Source: Shewanella sp. Choline-02u-19 (GTDB lineage: Bacteria > Pseudomonadota > Gammaproteobacteria > Enterobacterales > Shewanellaceae). From it: a stretch of 64,000 bases of DNA. The notes below the pieces were generated by a model. It was not told where the DNA came from, did not search any database, and was given only the letters and a program-made list of their open reading frames with translations. Each line of letters begins with the position of its first letter. Position 1 is the first letter of the stretch. Below are positions 54,395-63,109 of this stretch, one piece after another. The stretch spans positions 1,922,001-1,986,000 of the forward strand of contig NZ_PJBE01000013.1 of NCBI RefSeq assembly GCF_002836205.1. The letters are read 5' to 3'. The position numbers and the translations under genes were made by a program.

Positions 54395-54667
54395 ATGTTG
54401 ACGACGCTAAGCAACCCAGCAACAAGACTCGACAGGTTACTGCTCTATCACTTTCTACTCGTGACTGCTTGGGTCATCTTATGCGCCCCGCTATTAGCGC
54501 AAAGCCCGAGTGTCGAACCATTAGTGTTGAGTAGTTTGGTCATTTTTCTTACCAGCATCAGCACCCTGATTGGCTTGAAAATGGCACATGGGTTCAGCAA
54601 AAATACCTATTCTTTGTTGTTTATCAGCTGGATGGCTGTTTGGGTAACTCAGCTGTTTAGCTTTTAA
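54395..54667 (+). CDS. Small three-helix membrane protein, unknown
   Basis: 90 residues with three hydrophobic segments (LLLYHFLLVTAWVILCAPLL, VLSSLVIFLTSISTLIG and LLFISWMAVWVTQLF). A strong GGAGG site lies 9 nt before the ATG, so it is a real gene. The family is not recognised, though it is the kind of short DUF protein often under Fur control. Its stop codon coincides with the left end of the MITE-like element at 54665. Confidence 0.72.
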   Translation: MLTTLSNPATRLDRLLLYHFLLVTAWVILCAPLLAQSPSVEPLVLSSLVIFLTSISTLIGLKMAHGFSKNTYSLLFISWMAVWVTQLFSF

Positions 54668-54982
54668 TACCAATGCACTAAGTATTTGACCCATTCAGAG
54701 CGCCGACGTTTAAAGCAAATGGCAAAGCCCCTTACGACTAAATGGTCTATTTTGTTCCATACAAAATAAGACATTCCCATCCTATATGGCGGTCAAGTGC
54801 AGGAGGTACGAGTCCACGGATGGACGGAGGTAGAATAATGCAGCTGCAATTATCGAGAGTCATGCATGGAGCAATTACCGAGGATGCTAGAGCCGAAAAT
54901 TACGATTAGCTTCAATCCCCCATCTTGCCTAAAGGGCTTTGAATTCCCGCGAATGGTCAAACTTTTAATGCAATTGGTATAA
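54665..54982. mobile_element. MITE-like element of about 318 bp
   Basis: Terminal inverted repeats of about 32 bp: the left end 54665-54696 (TAATACCAATGCACTAAGTA, then TTTGACC and ATTC) and, inverted, the right end 54951-54982 (TTATACCAATTGCATTAAAA, then GTTTGACC and ATTC) match over most positions with a few substitutions and small indels. Inside are only short frames, including a 23-codon frame at 54838-54909 with a GGAGG site. No transposase is present, so it is non-autonomous. It fills the 380-bp spacer between the small membrane-protein gene and purF. Confidence 0.65.
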
Positions 54983-54998
54983 GTTCTATTTACGGCAT

Positions 54999-55028
54999 AA
55001 AAAAGCCGAGCTATTGCTCGGCTTTTTT
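54999..55028 (-). terminator. Terminator of purF
   Basis: AAAAAGCCGAGC-TATT-GCTCGGCTTTTTT. On the minus strand the T-run follows the stem 20 bp after the purF stop. Confidence 0.92.
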
Positions 55029-55047
55029 GTCAAAGATCTAGATTAAC

Positions 55048-56562
55048 TTATGGATGGCAAACGTTATGCATCTCTAAGTTAGTACCGACATCTTTGCTGC
55101 GATTAGCTTTGGCATCATCGTTACGAAGCTGGGTAATATAATCTAAGTATTCTTGGTTAACGTCATTGGTGACATATTTGCCGTCGAATACCGATGTTTC
55201 AAAACGCTTAATGGCGGGGTTTTCTTGGCGCACCGCTGCGATCAGATCAGGCAACGACTGGAAAATCATGCCGTCTGCGCCAATTAGCTTAGTGATCTCT
55301 TCAACATCACGACCGTGAGCAATAAGCTCGTTAGTGGTCGGCATATCGATTCCGTAAACGTTAGGGAAACGAATTTCTGGTGCCGCAGAAGCAAAGTATA
55401 CTTTCTTAGCGCCAGCATCGCGTGCCATCTGAATGATCTGCTCAGAGGTTGTACCACGAACAATAGAGTCATCAACCAGCAATACGTTCTTATCTTTGAA
55501 TTCGGCTTTAATCGCATTTAACTTACGACGAACCGACTTCTTACGCTCTTGTTGCCCTGGCATAATAAAGGTACGACCGATATAACGGTTCTTTACGAAG
55601 CCTTGACGATATGGAAGGTCCATATTTCGTGCGATTTCTAGTGCAATATCACAAGATGTTTCCGGGATGGGTATAACCACATCAATATCATGATCTTCCC
55701 ACTCTTTCTTGATCTTCTCGCCCAGCATAGTCCCCATGTTAACACGGCTGCTATACACAGAAACATTATCAATAGTGGAGTCAGGACGCGCGAAATAGAC
55801 AAATTCGAAAATACACGGTGCATAGCTTGGAGTATGCGCACATTGACGGGTAAACAACTCACCTTCTAGGGTAATGTAAACCGCTTCACCAGGTGCTACA
55901 TCGCGCATAAACTCGAAACCAACCGCATCCAGCGCAACGCTTTCAGAAGCAACCATGTACTCAGTACCGGTTTCAGTTTCATGCTTACCAATCACTAATG
56001 GTCGAATGCCAAATGGGTCTCTAAATGCCATTAAACCTTGGCCGATGACCATAGCGACGACAGCATAAGCACCACGTGTAAGCTCATGTACTTTAGTGAT
56101 CGCATTGAACACTTCATCAGAAGTGAGATGTTGCGTTGTAGTATGTTGCAACTCATCGGCAATCAAGTTTAATAACACTTCTGAATCAGAAGTCGTATTA
56201 ACATGGCGACGTTGCTTGAGAAGACGCTCATGCAGCTCAACCGTATTGGTTAAGTTACCGTTATGCGCTAATGAAATACCAAAAGGTGAGTTAACATAAA
56301 ATGGCTGAGCTTCAGATGCACTAGAGCTCCCTGCCGTAGGGTAACGCACATGACCGATACCTGCATTTCCCTGCAAGCGTTGCATATGCTTTGGCTCAAA
56401 TACGTCTTTGACCAAACCATTGGCTTTACGCAATCTAAACGCGTAGCCGTCTACGGTCACAATGCCAGCAGCATCCTGTCCACGATGCTGAAGCACGGTC
56501 AATGCATCATAAATGGTTTGATTAACCGATGACTGACCAACTATTCCGACAATACCACACAT
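55048..56562 (-). CDS. purF: Amidophosphoribosyltransferase
   Basis: First committed step of purine synthesis: glutamine and PRPP to phosphoribosylamine. The N-terminal CGIVGIVG exposes catalytic Cys2 of the Ntn glutaminase domain; the PRPP loop VLLVDDSIVRGTTS lies in the type I phosphoribosyltransferase domain. The length of 504 residues and the absence of a cysteine-rich iron-sulfur C-terminus match the E. coli type. It follows cvpA, as usual. Confidence 0.97.
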   Translation of the reverse strand: MCGIVGIVGQSSVNQTIYDALTVLQHRGQDAAGIVTVDGYAFRLRKANGLVKDVFEPKHMQRLQGNAGIGHVRYPTAGSSSASEAQPFYVNSPFGISLAHNGNLTNTVELHERLLKQRRHVNTTSDSEVLLNLIADELQHTTTQHLTSDEVFNAITKVHELTRGAYAVVAMVIGQGLMAFRDPFGIRPLVIGKHETETGTEYMVASESVALDAVGFEFMRDVAPGEAVYITLEGELFTRQCAHTPSYAPCIFEFVYFARPDSTIDNVSVYSSRVNMGTMLGEKIKKEWEDHDIDVVIPIPETSCDIALEIARNMDLPYRQGFVKNRYIGRTFIMPGQQERKKSVRRKLNAIKAEFKDKNVLLVDDSIVRGTTSEQIIQMARDAGAKKVYFASAAPEIRFPNVYGIDMPTTNELIAHGRDVEEITKLIGADGMIFQSLPDLIAAVRQENPAIKRFETSVFDGKYVTNDVNQEYLDYITQLRNDDAKANRSKDVGTNLEMHNVCHP

Positions 56563-56660
56563 GGGTAAGCTTCCTCATTGTAAGATGTTCTATTATTTAA
56601 ATATTTTTGCTTTAGTTAAGCTTTAACTTAGCTAAAGGCCAAATAATGCTTTAGTGCATT

Positions 56661-57149
56661 TTATATTTTAGGTACAAAGCTTGAGGTATTTTCCAGGTAG
56701 TCAAAGAACCACTGGATCACAACTCCAAATTCGGGCACAAGCGTTGAACTCTGCCACCAATCTGCATTGGGCGCTCCGGTAAAAGCATCCAAGAAAAATA
56801 GTATTGCGCTTACGATGAGTGCGCCTCGAAGCGCACCAAAACACAAGCCAAGCACTCTATCAGTGCCAGACAAACCGGTCTTTGAGACCAATTGGCCAAT
56901 TAAATAGTTAACTAATGCACCCAGAATGAGTGTTGAGACAAATAGAATAGCGACTGCGACGCCATTACGAACGAGTTCATCTTGTATCTGAGTAAGATAA
57001 GTGGCGAGTTTGAGGTAAAACTGACTGGCGATGAAAAATGCGGAAAACCACACGACGAGAGACATCGCCTCTATTACAAAGCCTCGTACTAAACTGATCA
57101 ACGTAGACAGTCCAATAACGATTATTATGGCGTAATCAATCCAAACCAT
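56661..57149 (-). CDS. cvpA: CvpA family membrane protein
   Basis: 162 residues with four hydrophobic helices, starting MVWIDYAIIIVIGLS. Required for colicin V production in E. coli; now thought to act in envelope homeostasis. It is upstream of purF, as in E. coli. No PurR-type box was recognised before it. Confidence 0.94.
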   Translation of the reverse strand: MVWIDYAIIIVIGLSTLISLVRGFVIEAMSLVVWFSAFFIASQFYLKLATYLTQIQDELVRNGVAVAILFVSTLILGALVNYLIGQLVSKTGLSGTDRVLGLCFGALRGALIVSAILFFLDAFTGAPNADWWQSSTLVPEFGVVIQWFFDYLENTSSFVPKI

Positions 57150-57202
57150 TGAAGAGTATATCCGGCATAGGGGTTAAGACGGCGCGATTCTAACAGAGAC
57201 AG

Positions 57203-57235
57203 AGTTATTTCACACGCTTTAGGCACGAAATAACT
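57203..57235. repeat. Inverted repeat between dedD and cvpA
   Basis: AGTTATTTC (57203-57211) and its exact complement GAAATAACT (57227-57235) around a 15-nt loop. It may be a processing hairpin or weak terminator within the operon. Confidence 0.5.
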
Positions 57236-57264
57236 ATTTCTCGGATAAGGACAATCACACCTTG

Positions 57265-57870
57265 TTATTTTTCGACGGGGTTGTACGCCACGATGCGGCC
57301 TTTCAACTTCGTCAGCTTTTCAATATCAGCCTGCATTGCGACTAATTTATCTTTTGAAATATTCGGTCCAACAAACACTTTGGTTAGCTGGCCATCAATG
57401 GGTTTCGTCGGCAAGGTATAAGCGGTCAAGCCCTTGCTACGTAAGCGTTTAACTAAAGCCTGTACATTAGCAGCATTGTTAAAACTACCCAGCTGAATTG
57501 TCCACGCACTGGCGTTAGACGCCGCCACTTTTTTACTCGCTGTGGCAACGGAGCTTTCCGCTTTGACAACGGCTTTTTTTGTCTCCGTTTTAGGCTCAAC
57601 GGCAACCGCTATTTGATCTTGTTTTTGTGCTGGCTCAATTTGCCAGCTGTCATCACCATTTGAAGTCGCTGACACTTCATTATTGAGCTCTAACGTTCCA
57701 ATGGTTTGCTGCGGTAACGCTGCGTCTTCGACATTAGGTCGTAACGGGATCTCGGCAAACTGTTCTTCTTGACGCTGTTTTTTACCGTCAAGAATATCGG
57801 GTAAAAAAATGACTCCTAACGCGACAATGACAATCACACCTACTAGACGATTTTGAAAATGACTAGACAA
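57265..57870 (-). CDS. dedD: SPOR-domain protein DedD
   Basis: 201 residues. One N-terminal membrane helix (LVGVIVIVALGVIFLPDIL) is followed by a low-complexity periplasmic linker and a C-terminal SPOR domain (AWTIQLGSFNNAANVQALVKR...) that binds glycan-rich septal peptidoglycan during division. The start is TTG at 57870 with a strong AGGGAGAG site, overlapping the folC end by 8 nt. The TTG and overlap suggest coupled translation. Confidence 0.93.
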   Translation of the reverse strand: MSSHFQNRLVGVIVIVALGVIFLPDILDGKKQRQEEQFAEIPLRPNVEDAALPQQTIGTLELNNEVSATSNGDDSWQIEPAQKQDQIAVAVEPKTETKKAVVKAESSVATASKKVAASNASAWTIQLGSFNNAANVQALVKRLRSKGLTAYTLPTKPIDGQLTKVFVGPNISKDKLVAMQADIEKLTKLKGRIVAYNPVEK

Positions 57871-59143
57871 AACTCTCTCCCTTTAGTAACTCTTTAAAAC
57901 CGGCCACGGTGTAAAATGAACCGAACACAATAACCATATCGTCGGCTTTAGCATCTTGTTTAACAGCATCCCAGGCCGCGCTTATATTCGCAAAGCAACT
58001 CGCTTGGCTATCGGCGGGTAATAACGCTTTTAACGCCAACGCCGTTGAGCCACGTGCAACATTTAAATCAATAAGATACCAATGCGTGATGTCTAATGAC
58101 AACTCAGCCAATACAGCTAAAGCATCTTTATCCTTTAACATGCCACAAATAGCAAATAAGCGCTGCTTATTGATTTTTTTTAATCGAGAACGTAAATACT
58201 TTGCGGCATGAGGATTGTGTGCCACATCAACCATGACTGATGGCTTATCACAGACATGCTCTAAACGCCCAGCAAGCTGAGTCTTGCCGACAGCATCAGC
58301 AATATAAGCTTTATCGATTTCAGGACATAAATGCTCTAGTACCGCAATGGCAGTTGCTGCATTGGGTTGCGGTAACGTTGGCAATGGCAAGGAACTCAAT
58401 TCGAAAAGTTGACCGCTATAGTGCCAATCTGATTCATCACACTGATAACTAAACTCATGACCAACGCGGTACAGGTCGGCCGAAATGCTTTGTGCATAGT
58501 CAATCAGGGTTGACGGGCAATCTGGCTCACCCACAATTGCAGGTCGCCCCGCTCTAAATATACCTGCTTTTTCGGCTGCCACTAATGCGCGCGTGTCGCC
58601 TAAATACTCTTGATGGTCAAGGTCTATCGAGGTGACGACGCTAATATCGGCGTCAATAATGTTAGTCGCATCGAGTCGTCCGCCTAAGCCCACTTCGAGT
58701 AAAATCACATCGAGATGTTCACGCTTAAACAGCACCAGTCCTGCGAGTGTTGCGTATTCAAAGAAACTTAACGAAATCTCTGCACGAGCGGCTTCGATAG
58801 CTTCAAATGCACTAACAAGTGCTTCGTCTGTGGCATCAATGCCATTGATCCTAACTCGCTCATTGTATTTGAGTAAATGGGGTGAGCTGTATACCCCTAC
58901 CGTTTTACCCGTCTGCTGCAACGCCGCTTCTATCATGGCGCAGGTCGTCCCCTTGCCATTAGTACCCGCAACGGTAACAACCTTAGTCGTCCCCAATTCT
59001 GTGAGTCTTAGACGTGTCGCGACCTCTGATACGCGTTCAAGACCCATATCAATTTCAGTTGGATGAATCGCCAACAGATAATCGAGCCAATATTTCAATG
59101 AGGCTTGTGCTTTGGGGGCTAGAGGCTTCATGGATTCAATCAC
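57863..59143 (-). CDS. folC: Bifunctional dihydrofolate/folylpolyglutamate synthase
   Basis: Adds glutamate to dihydropteroate and to folates. ATP-binding P-loop GTNGKGTT, SPHLLKYNERVRING and the later HNPHAAKYL segments are typical of the FolC/Mur ligase fold. 426 residues if read from the GTG at 59143; an ATG four codons later (59131) is the alternative. The GTG lies 4 bp after the truA stop, with a GGA at suitable distance. Confidence 0.95.
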   Translation of the reverse strand: MIESMKPLAPKAQASLKYWLDYLLAIHPTEIDMGLERVSEVATRLRLTELGTTKVVTVAGTNGKGTTCAMIEAALQQTGKTVGVYSSPHLLKYNERVRINGIDATDEALVSAFEAIEAARAEISLSFFEYATLAGLVLFKREHLDVILLEVGLGGRLDATNIIDADISVVTSIDLDHQEYLGDTRALVAAEKAGIFRAGRPAIVGEPDCPSTLIDYAQSISADLYRVGHEFSYQCDESDWHYSGQLFELSSLPLPTLPQPNAATAIAVLEHLCPEIDKAYIADAVGKTQLAGRLEHVCDKPSVMVDVAHNPHAAKYLRSRLKKINKQRLFAICGMLKDKDALAVLAELSLDITHWYLIDLNVARGSTALALKALLPADSQASCFANISAAWDAVKQDAKADDMVIVFGSFYTVAGFKELLKGESFV

Positions 59144-59147
59144 AGCG

Positions 59148-59933
59148 TTAGTCCAACATAAATAGCGGGCCTAGGGCCAACTTAGGCAATTCGAATTGGT
59201 CCGGATAAGTCACATCAACCAGATACAAACCATTAGGTTTTGCTGTGGCTGCTGCTTTGGATCTGTCTTTCAATGCGAGCAAGGTATTAACCCATTCAGC
59301 TTGCTGCTTACCTTTACCAATCTCAAGTAAGGTGCCAACAATATTACGTACCATGTGATGTAAGAAGGCATTGGCTTTGATATCAACACAGATATACATA
59401 CCTTGGCGAGTCACATTCACTTCATGTACTTTGCGAAATGGTGTTTTTGACTGGCATTGAAGTGCTCTAAAACTAGTAAAGTCATGTTCACCGACAAATA
59501 GCTGCGCCGCTTGGTGCATCTTGTTCTCATCAATTTCGCCACGGTAATGGCTAACGCCACTTCTTAAAATGCCCGGACGTAATTGGTGGTTATAAATCAT
59601 ATAGCGGTAGCGTCTTGCGGTCGCCGAAAAACGAGCATGAAACTCGTCATCCACGACTTTTACCCAACGCACTGCGACATTATCAGGTAAATTAACATTT
59701 ACCCCTAATGTCCAAGCTGTATCTTTGCGGATAGCATTCGTTTCAAAATGCACCACTTGGCCAGTTGCATGCACGCCAGTATCCGTTCTTCCCGCACATT
59801 GGACCGTAATAGGTTCATTCGCAACAATAGAGAGCGCTTTCTCTAACTGGGCTTGCACAGAGTCGACATCGAGTTGGCGTTGCCACCCGAAATACTGACT
59901 ACCATCATACTCTATACCTAACGCAACCCGCAT
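59148..59933 (-). CDS. truA: tRNA pseudouridine(38-40) synthase
   Basis: Modifies the anticodon stem of many tRNAs. The catalytic Asp51 lies in CAGRTDTGVHA, and MRVALGIEYDGSQYFGWQRQ opens the protein. 261 residues from the ATG at 59933, which has AGAGG upstream; the TTG at 59957 is rejected. It is upstream of folC. Confidence 0.95.
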   Translation of the reverse strand: MRVALGIEYDGSQYFGWQRQLDVDSVQAQLEKALSIVANEPITVQCAGRTDTGVHATGQVVHFETNAIRKDTAWTLGVNVNLPDNVAVRWVKVVDDEFHARFSATARRYRYMIYNHQLRPGILRSGVSHYRGEIDENKMHQAAQLFVGEHDFTSFRALQCQSKTPFRKVHEVNVTRQGMYICVDIKANAFLHHMVRNIVGTLLEIGKGKQQAEWVNTLLALKDRSKAAATAKPNGLYLVDVTYPDQFELPKLALGPLFMLD

Positions 59934-60057
59934 CACACACCTCTTAACTCGGTTCAACTATGTTTGAACGACAACGTCAAAAAGATTAATCGACAGTATC
60001 GCTAAACGAAATCATTTAATAGGCGGCGATTCTAGCATAACAGTGCCAAACGATAAG

Positions 60058-60088
60058 CATAAAAAAGGCGCCTTAAGCGCCGTTTTTA
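60058..60088 (-). terminator. Terminator of fimV
   Basis: GGCGCC-TTAA-GCGCC stem with T-runs on both strands, 11 bp after the fimV stop. Confidence 0.88.
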
Positions 60089-60098
60089 ACTGATTATT

Positions 60099-62933
60099 TT
60101 ACACTAACTCTTTTATCAATCCTGCCGCTTCTTCTTGCTGCCTTTCATTGCCATCGAGTTCAACCTCTTTAAGCAAAGCATGAGCGCTGTCATTATCATC
60201 GATTTCAATATAAGCACGCGCTAAGTCGAGTTTGGCATTGATTGAGTTTTCCGCATCATCAACGTCAACCATCGAGATATTGCCCATAAACGTATCAAGC
60301 TCGCCCATGTCGACGTCTAACTCTTTATAAAGATCCGTTTCTACACTATCTTCGTCTGCTTCATTGAGTAATCTATCGATATCAATAAAGCCGTTATCTT
60401 TTTGGAAAGACGTTAAGTCATGCTCTGGAATATGACTCGCGGAAATACTTCCTTCATTAGCATCAAGTGCGGCCAATGCTTGATCAACGGTTAGCTTGCT
60501 ATCATCTTCGATGATAAACGAGTTAATGTCCTCTTCGTCTTCACCTTCGACAGCTGATGCCCCTGTTGCAGCAAGTGCACTGAGTAATTCATCATCGGTT
60601 AGTGTCGAATTGGTTAACTCAGCGGATGCTGCATCCCAATCAAGTGCTGCAGGTTCAGCTTTTTTAGTGCCTTTAAGATCATCAAAGAAACCACTGTCTT
60701 TTTCAACTTTTACGCTTGGCTCTATCGGTGTAGAAGTAAACTCAAGCATGTTGTCGGCAGCTTCTGGCTGTTCATCTACATCTATCTTGAGATCAATGCT
60801 TGAGTCGACATCAGTTTCAACATTGTTTTTGAATTCAGCAAGTTCAGTCCCATCTAGCGCAGAGGTATCAAAATCCAAGCTGAAATCAACATCGGCAGCC
60901 TCCGTCATTACACTCTTGGTCTCTTCGCTGCTATGTAACTCACTAAGAACATTATCTGCAGATGTTGCTGACAAATTAAACTCTGCCAATAAGCTATCAA
61001 GTTCACCCTCTTCAACGGGTTGCTCTGGCACTTCTGTCGCTAACTCTGCAGCAATATCATCAACTAATGCTTTTGACTCTTGCGGGAGTTGAATTGCATG
61101 TTCATCAACCGGAGCGTCTAAATCGGCGAGTAACGCATCCAGTTCATTATCTAAGTCCGCTTCATTCACGCTTATATCATCGACACCAAGATCAAGCTCG
61201 GCGGCAATTTCTAAAGGCAGCTCAAGCTCAGCAGCGATTTCGTCAGACAATGCATCAATATCGCTATCATTGGCCAATGTATCTTGCTCATCAGCTGTGA
61301 TATCAAACTCTGCAAGCAGTGAGTCTAAATCATCGTTAGGAGTAACGTCTTCCTTTATCGCTGGGCTGTTGGCCGCCAGAAGCAAGTCTAGTTCATCAAG
61401 TTCAGGCTCGCGGTTAAGCGCTTCATTGGTACTATCTTCATCAAATCCCGCTAACAGTGCATCGAGAGCGTCTTCATCAGCGATTGATTCACTTTTAGTC
61501 TCTTCATCAAAGCCCGCTAGTAATACATCGAGATCGTCTTCATCAGCGATTGGTTCACTTTTAGTGTCTTCATCAAAGCCCGCTAGTAATACGTCGAGAT
61601 CGTCTTCATCAGCGATTGGTTCACTTTTAGTGTCTTCATCAAAGCCCGCTAGCAATGCATCGAGATCGTCTTCTTTTGCGATTTCAACCGTTTTTGGTTC
61701 TTCGTCAAAACCCGCTAACAAGGCATCAAGGTCATCTTCGTTTTCTGCCGAGGGTTGCTCTAGTGAATCAAGGGCTTCAACTTCGCCATCTTGCTCACCC
61801 ATCGCCTCCGCCCACAAATCATCTAACGACTGCCCTTCATCTGCTGCCTCTTCAACCACAAATTCAGCTGAGTCGTTCAACTTTGGCTGTTCAATCTCAT
61901 CCATTGAGTCAACTGAATTTTCAGCCTGCTCAGAATCTAAATGTATTGCTAAACTATCATCGGTATCAGACGCTTCATCGCTCGCAGCATTCTCAGTCAA
62001 TACATCAGCGTCACTGGTTTCTGGATTAGCTTCCAAAGGGGTGTCACTGTCATTACGGCGACGGATAAACATCCAGAAAATCCCGAGCATAAGAAGCGCT
62101 GGAACCACTGCACCGAAGATCAGCAACAAGGGGTTATCCATCAAAGAGCGCCAAAGTGTTGATGTTGGTTGCTCTTTTTCTTGACTCAGTAAATCAATCT
62201 TTTCTTGCTTAGCAGTAACGTCACTCTTAAGCGCGTCATTTTCTAAATTTTTATCTTGCAACGCCTGCTTTAGCAGTGCGTTTTCTGCTTTCAACTCTGA
62301 GATCTTTTCCTGAAAGGATTCAGTATCAGTTGAGCTGATGGTAATTTCATCTGTAGCCCGAGCCAATTCATCTGTCAGTGCTAAATTAAGCGCTTCTGCT
62401 TGCTCAAGTTTATCACTGAGCGATTTAATTTCAGTGGGTGTTTTAATTGCTTTGATGACAGGTTTAGCTGTGGGTTTGACGGCGGGGGTAACCCGTTGCT
62501 TAACTATGCTCTCGGTGGGTTTCTCTTTCGTTTGCGCCGTTGACAACCAACCACGATCGTTATATTCAGCACGTTTTTTAGCATCTGTTGTTGATACCTG
62601 CTGCATGACGTCTTTTGACGGCACCAGTAAGATCATTCCGCGTTCTAAGCTATTATAATTCTTTCCGCTAAAGGCGTGAGGGTTAGCATCGAATAGTGCC
62701 GACATCACTTGATAAACCGTTACGCTATTATCCGGTTTTACAGCCTGCGCGATACTCCAAAAGGTATCAGATGATGTAGTAGGACCATATTGTCGCTTGA
62801 CCGACTGAACTTGGCCTTCAGGGCCGGTGATCTTTAATGATTCTGCGACTGCAAAATTAATCGAAGGGCCAATAGTTAAGACAGTTAAAACGACGGCAAA
62901 AATGCCAACAAGATGTGAAGTGCGAAAATTCAT
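60099..62933 (-). CDS. fimV: FimV-like polar hub protein
   Basis: 944 residues from the ATG at 62933 (GGAAGG site; the longer GTG reading to 62963 is less likely). A signal peptide, a LysM peptidoglycan-binding region (about 45-110), a coiled coil (170-260) and one membrane helix (LLLIFGAVVPALLMLGIFWMF, about 270) come first. A very acidic cytoplasmic part contains near-identical 22-residue DLDALLAGFDE repeats, and the C-terminus carries a TPR-like FimV domain (LDLARAYIEIDDNDSAHALL). In relatives it recruits polar proteins such as type IV pili and chemotaxis components. Confidence 0.92.
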   Translation of the reverse strand: MNFRTSHLVGIFAVVLTVLTIGPSINFAVAESLKITGPEGQVQSVKRQYGPTTSSDTFWSIAQAVKPDNSVTVYQVMSALFDANPHAFSGKNYNSLERGMILLVPSKDVMQQVSTTDAKKRAEYNDRGWLSTAQTKEKPTESIVKQRVTPAVKPTAKPVIKAIKTPTEIKSLSDKLEQAEALNLALTDELARATDEITISSTDTESFQEKISELKAENALLKQALQDKNLENDALKSDVTAKQEKIDLLSQEKEQPTSTLWRSLMDNPLLLIFGAVVPALLMLGIFWMFIRRRNDSDTPLEANPETSDADVLTENAASDEASDTDDSLAIHLDSEQAENSVDSMDEIEQPKLNDSAEFVVEEAADEGQSLDDLWAEAMGEQDGEVEALDSLEQPSAENEDDLDALLAGFDEEPKTVEIAKEDDLDALLAGFDEDTKSEPIADEDDLDVLLAGFDEDTKSEPIADEDDLDVLLAGFDEETKSESIADEDALDALLAGFDEDSTNEALNREPELDELDLLLAANSPAIKEDVTPNDDLDSLLAEFDITADEQDTLANDSDIDALSDEIAAELELPLEIAAELDLGVDDISVNEADLDNELDALLADLDAPVDEHAIQLPQESKALVDDIAAELATEVPEQPVEEGELDSLLAEFNLSATSADNVLSELHSSEETKSVMTEAADVDFSLDFDTSALDGTELAEFKNNVETDVDSSIDLKIDVDEQPEAADNMLEFTSTPIEPSVKVEKDSGFFDDLKGTKKAEPAALDWDAASAELTNSTLTDDELLSALAATGASAVEGEDEEDINSFIIEDDSKLTVDQALAALDANEGSISASHIPEHDLTSFQKDNGFIDIDRLLNEADEDSVETDLYKELDVDMGELDTFMGNISMVDVDDAENSINAKLDLARAYIEIDDNDSAHALLKEVELDGNERQQEEAAGLIKELV
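61434..61740 (-). repeat. 66-bp tandem repeats in fimV
   Basis: Four near-identical 66-bp units plus a diverged fifth encode the acidic LAGFDEDTKSEPIADEDDLD-type repeats. Two central units are identical to within one or two bases, so recent slippage is likely. Confidence 0.85.
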
Positions 62934-63055
62934 CAATCCTTCCCTTTGAAGCGTAGGAGCCACTGTTTAGTGACAAGCTTTAGGCAATTGTATTTATTGA
63001 GATTACTATAAACTAGATTAAGTTGCCCTGCTACTGTTCACAACTCTAAAACATA

Positions 63056-63083
63056 AAAAGCCCGCATAGTGCGGGCTTTTTAA
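63056..63083. terminator. Terminator of asd
   Basis: AAAAAGCCCGCA-TAG-TGCGGGCTTTTTA, 26 bp beyond the asd stop. Confidence 0.93.
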
Positions 63084-63109
63084 ACAATTATGTTCAATGC
63101 AGGATCAGA

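Noticed and set aside
61270..62184. Long serine-rich plus-strand frame inside fimV
   Set aside because: A shadow of the acidic repeat region read on the opposite strand.
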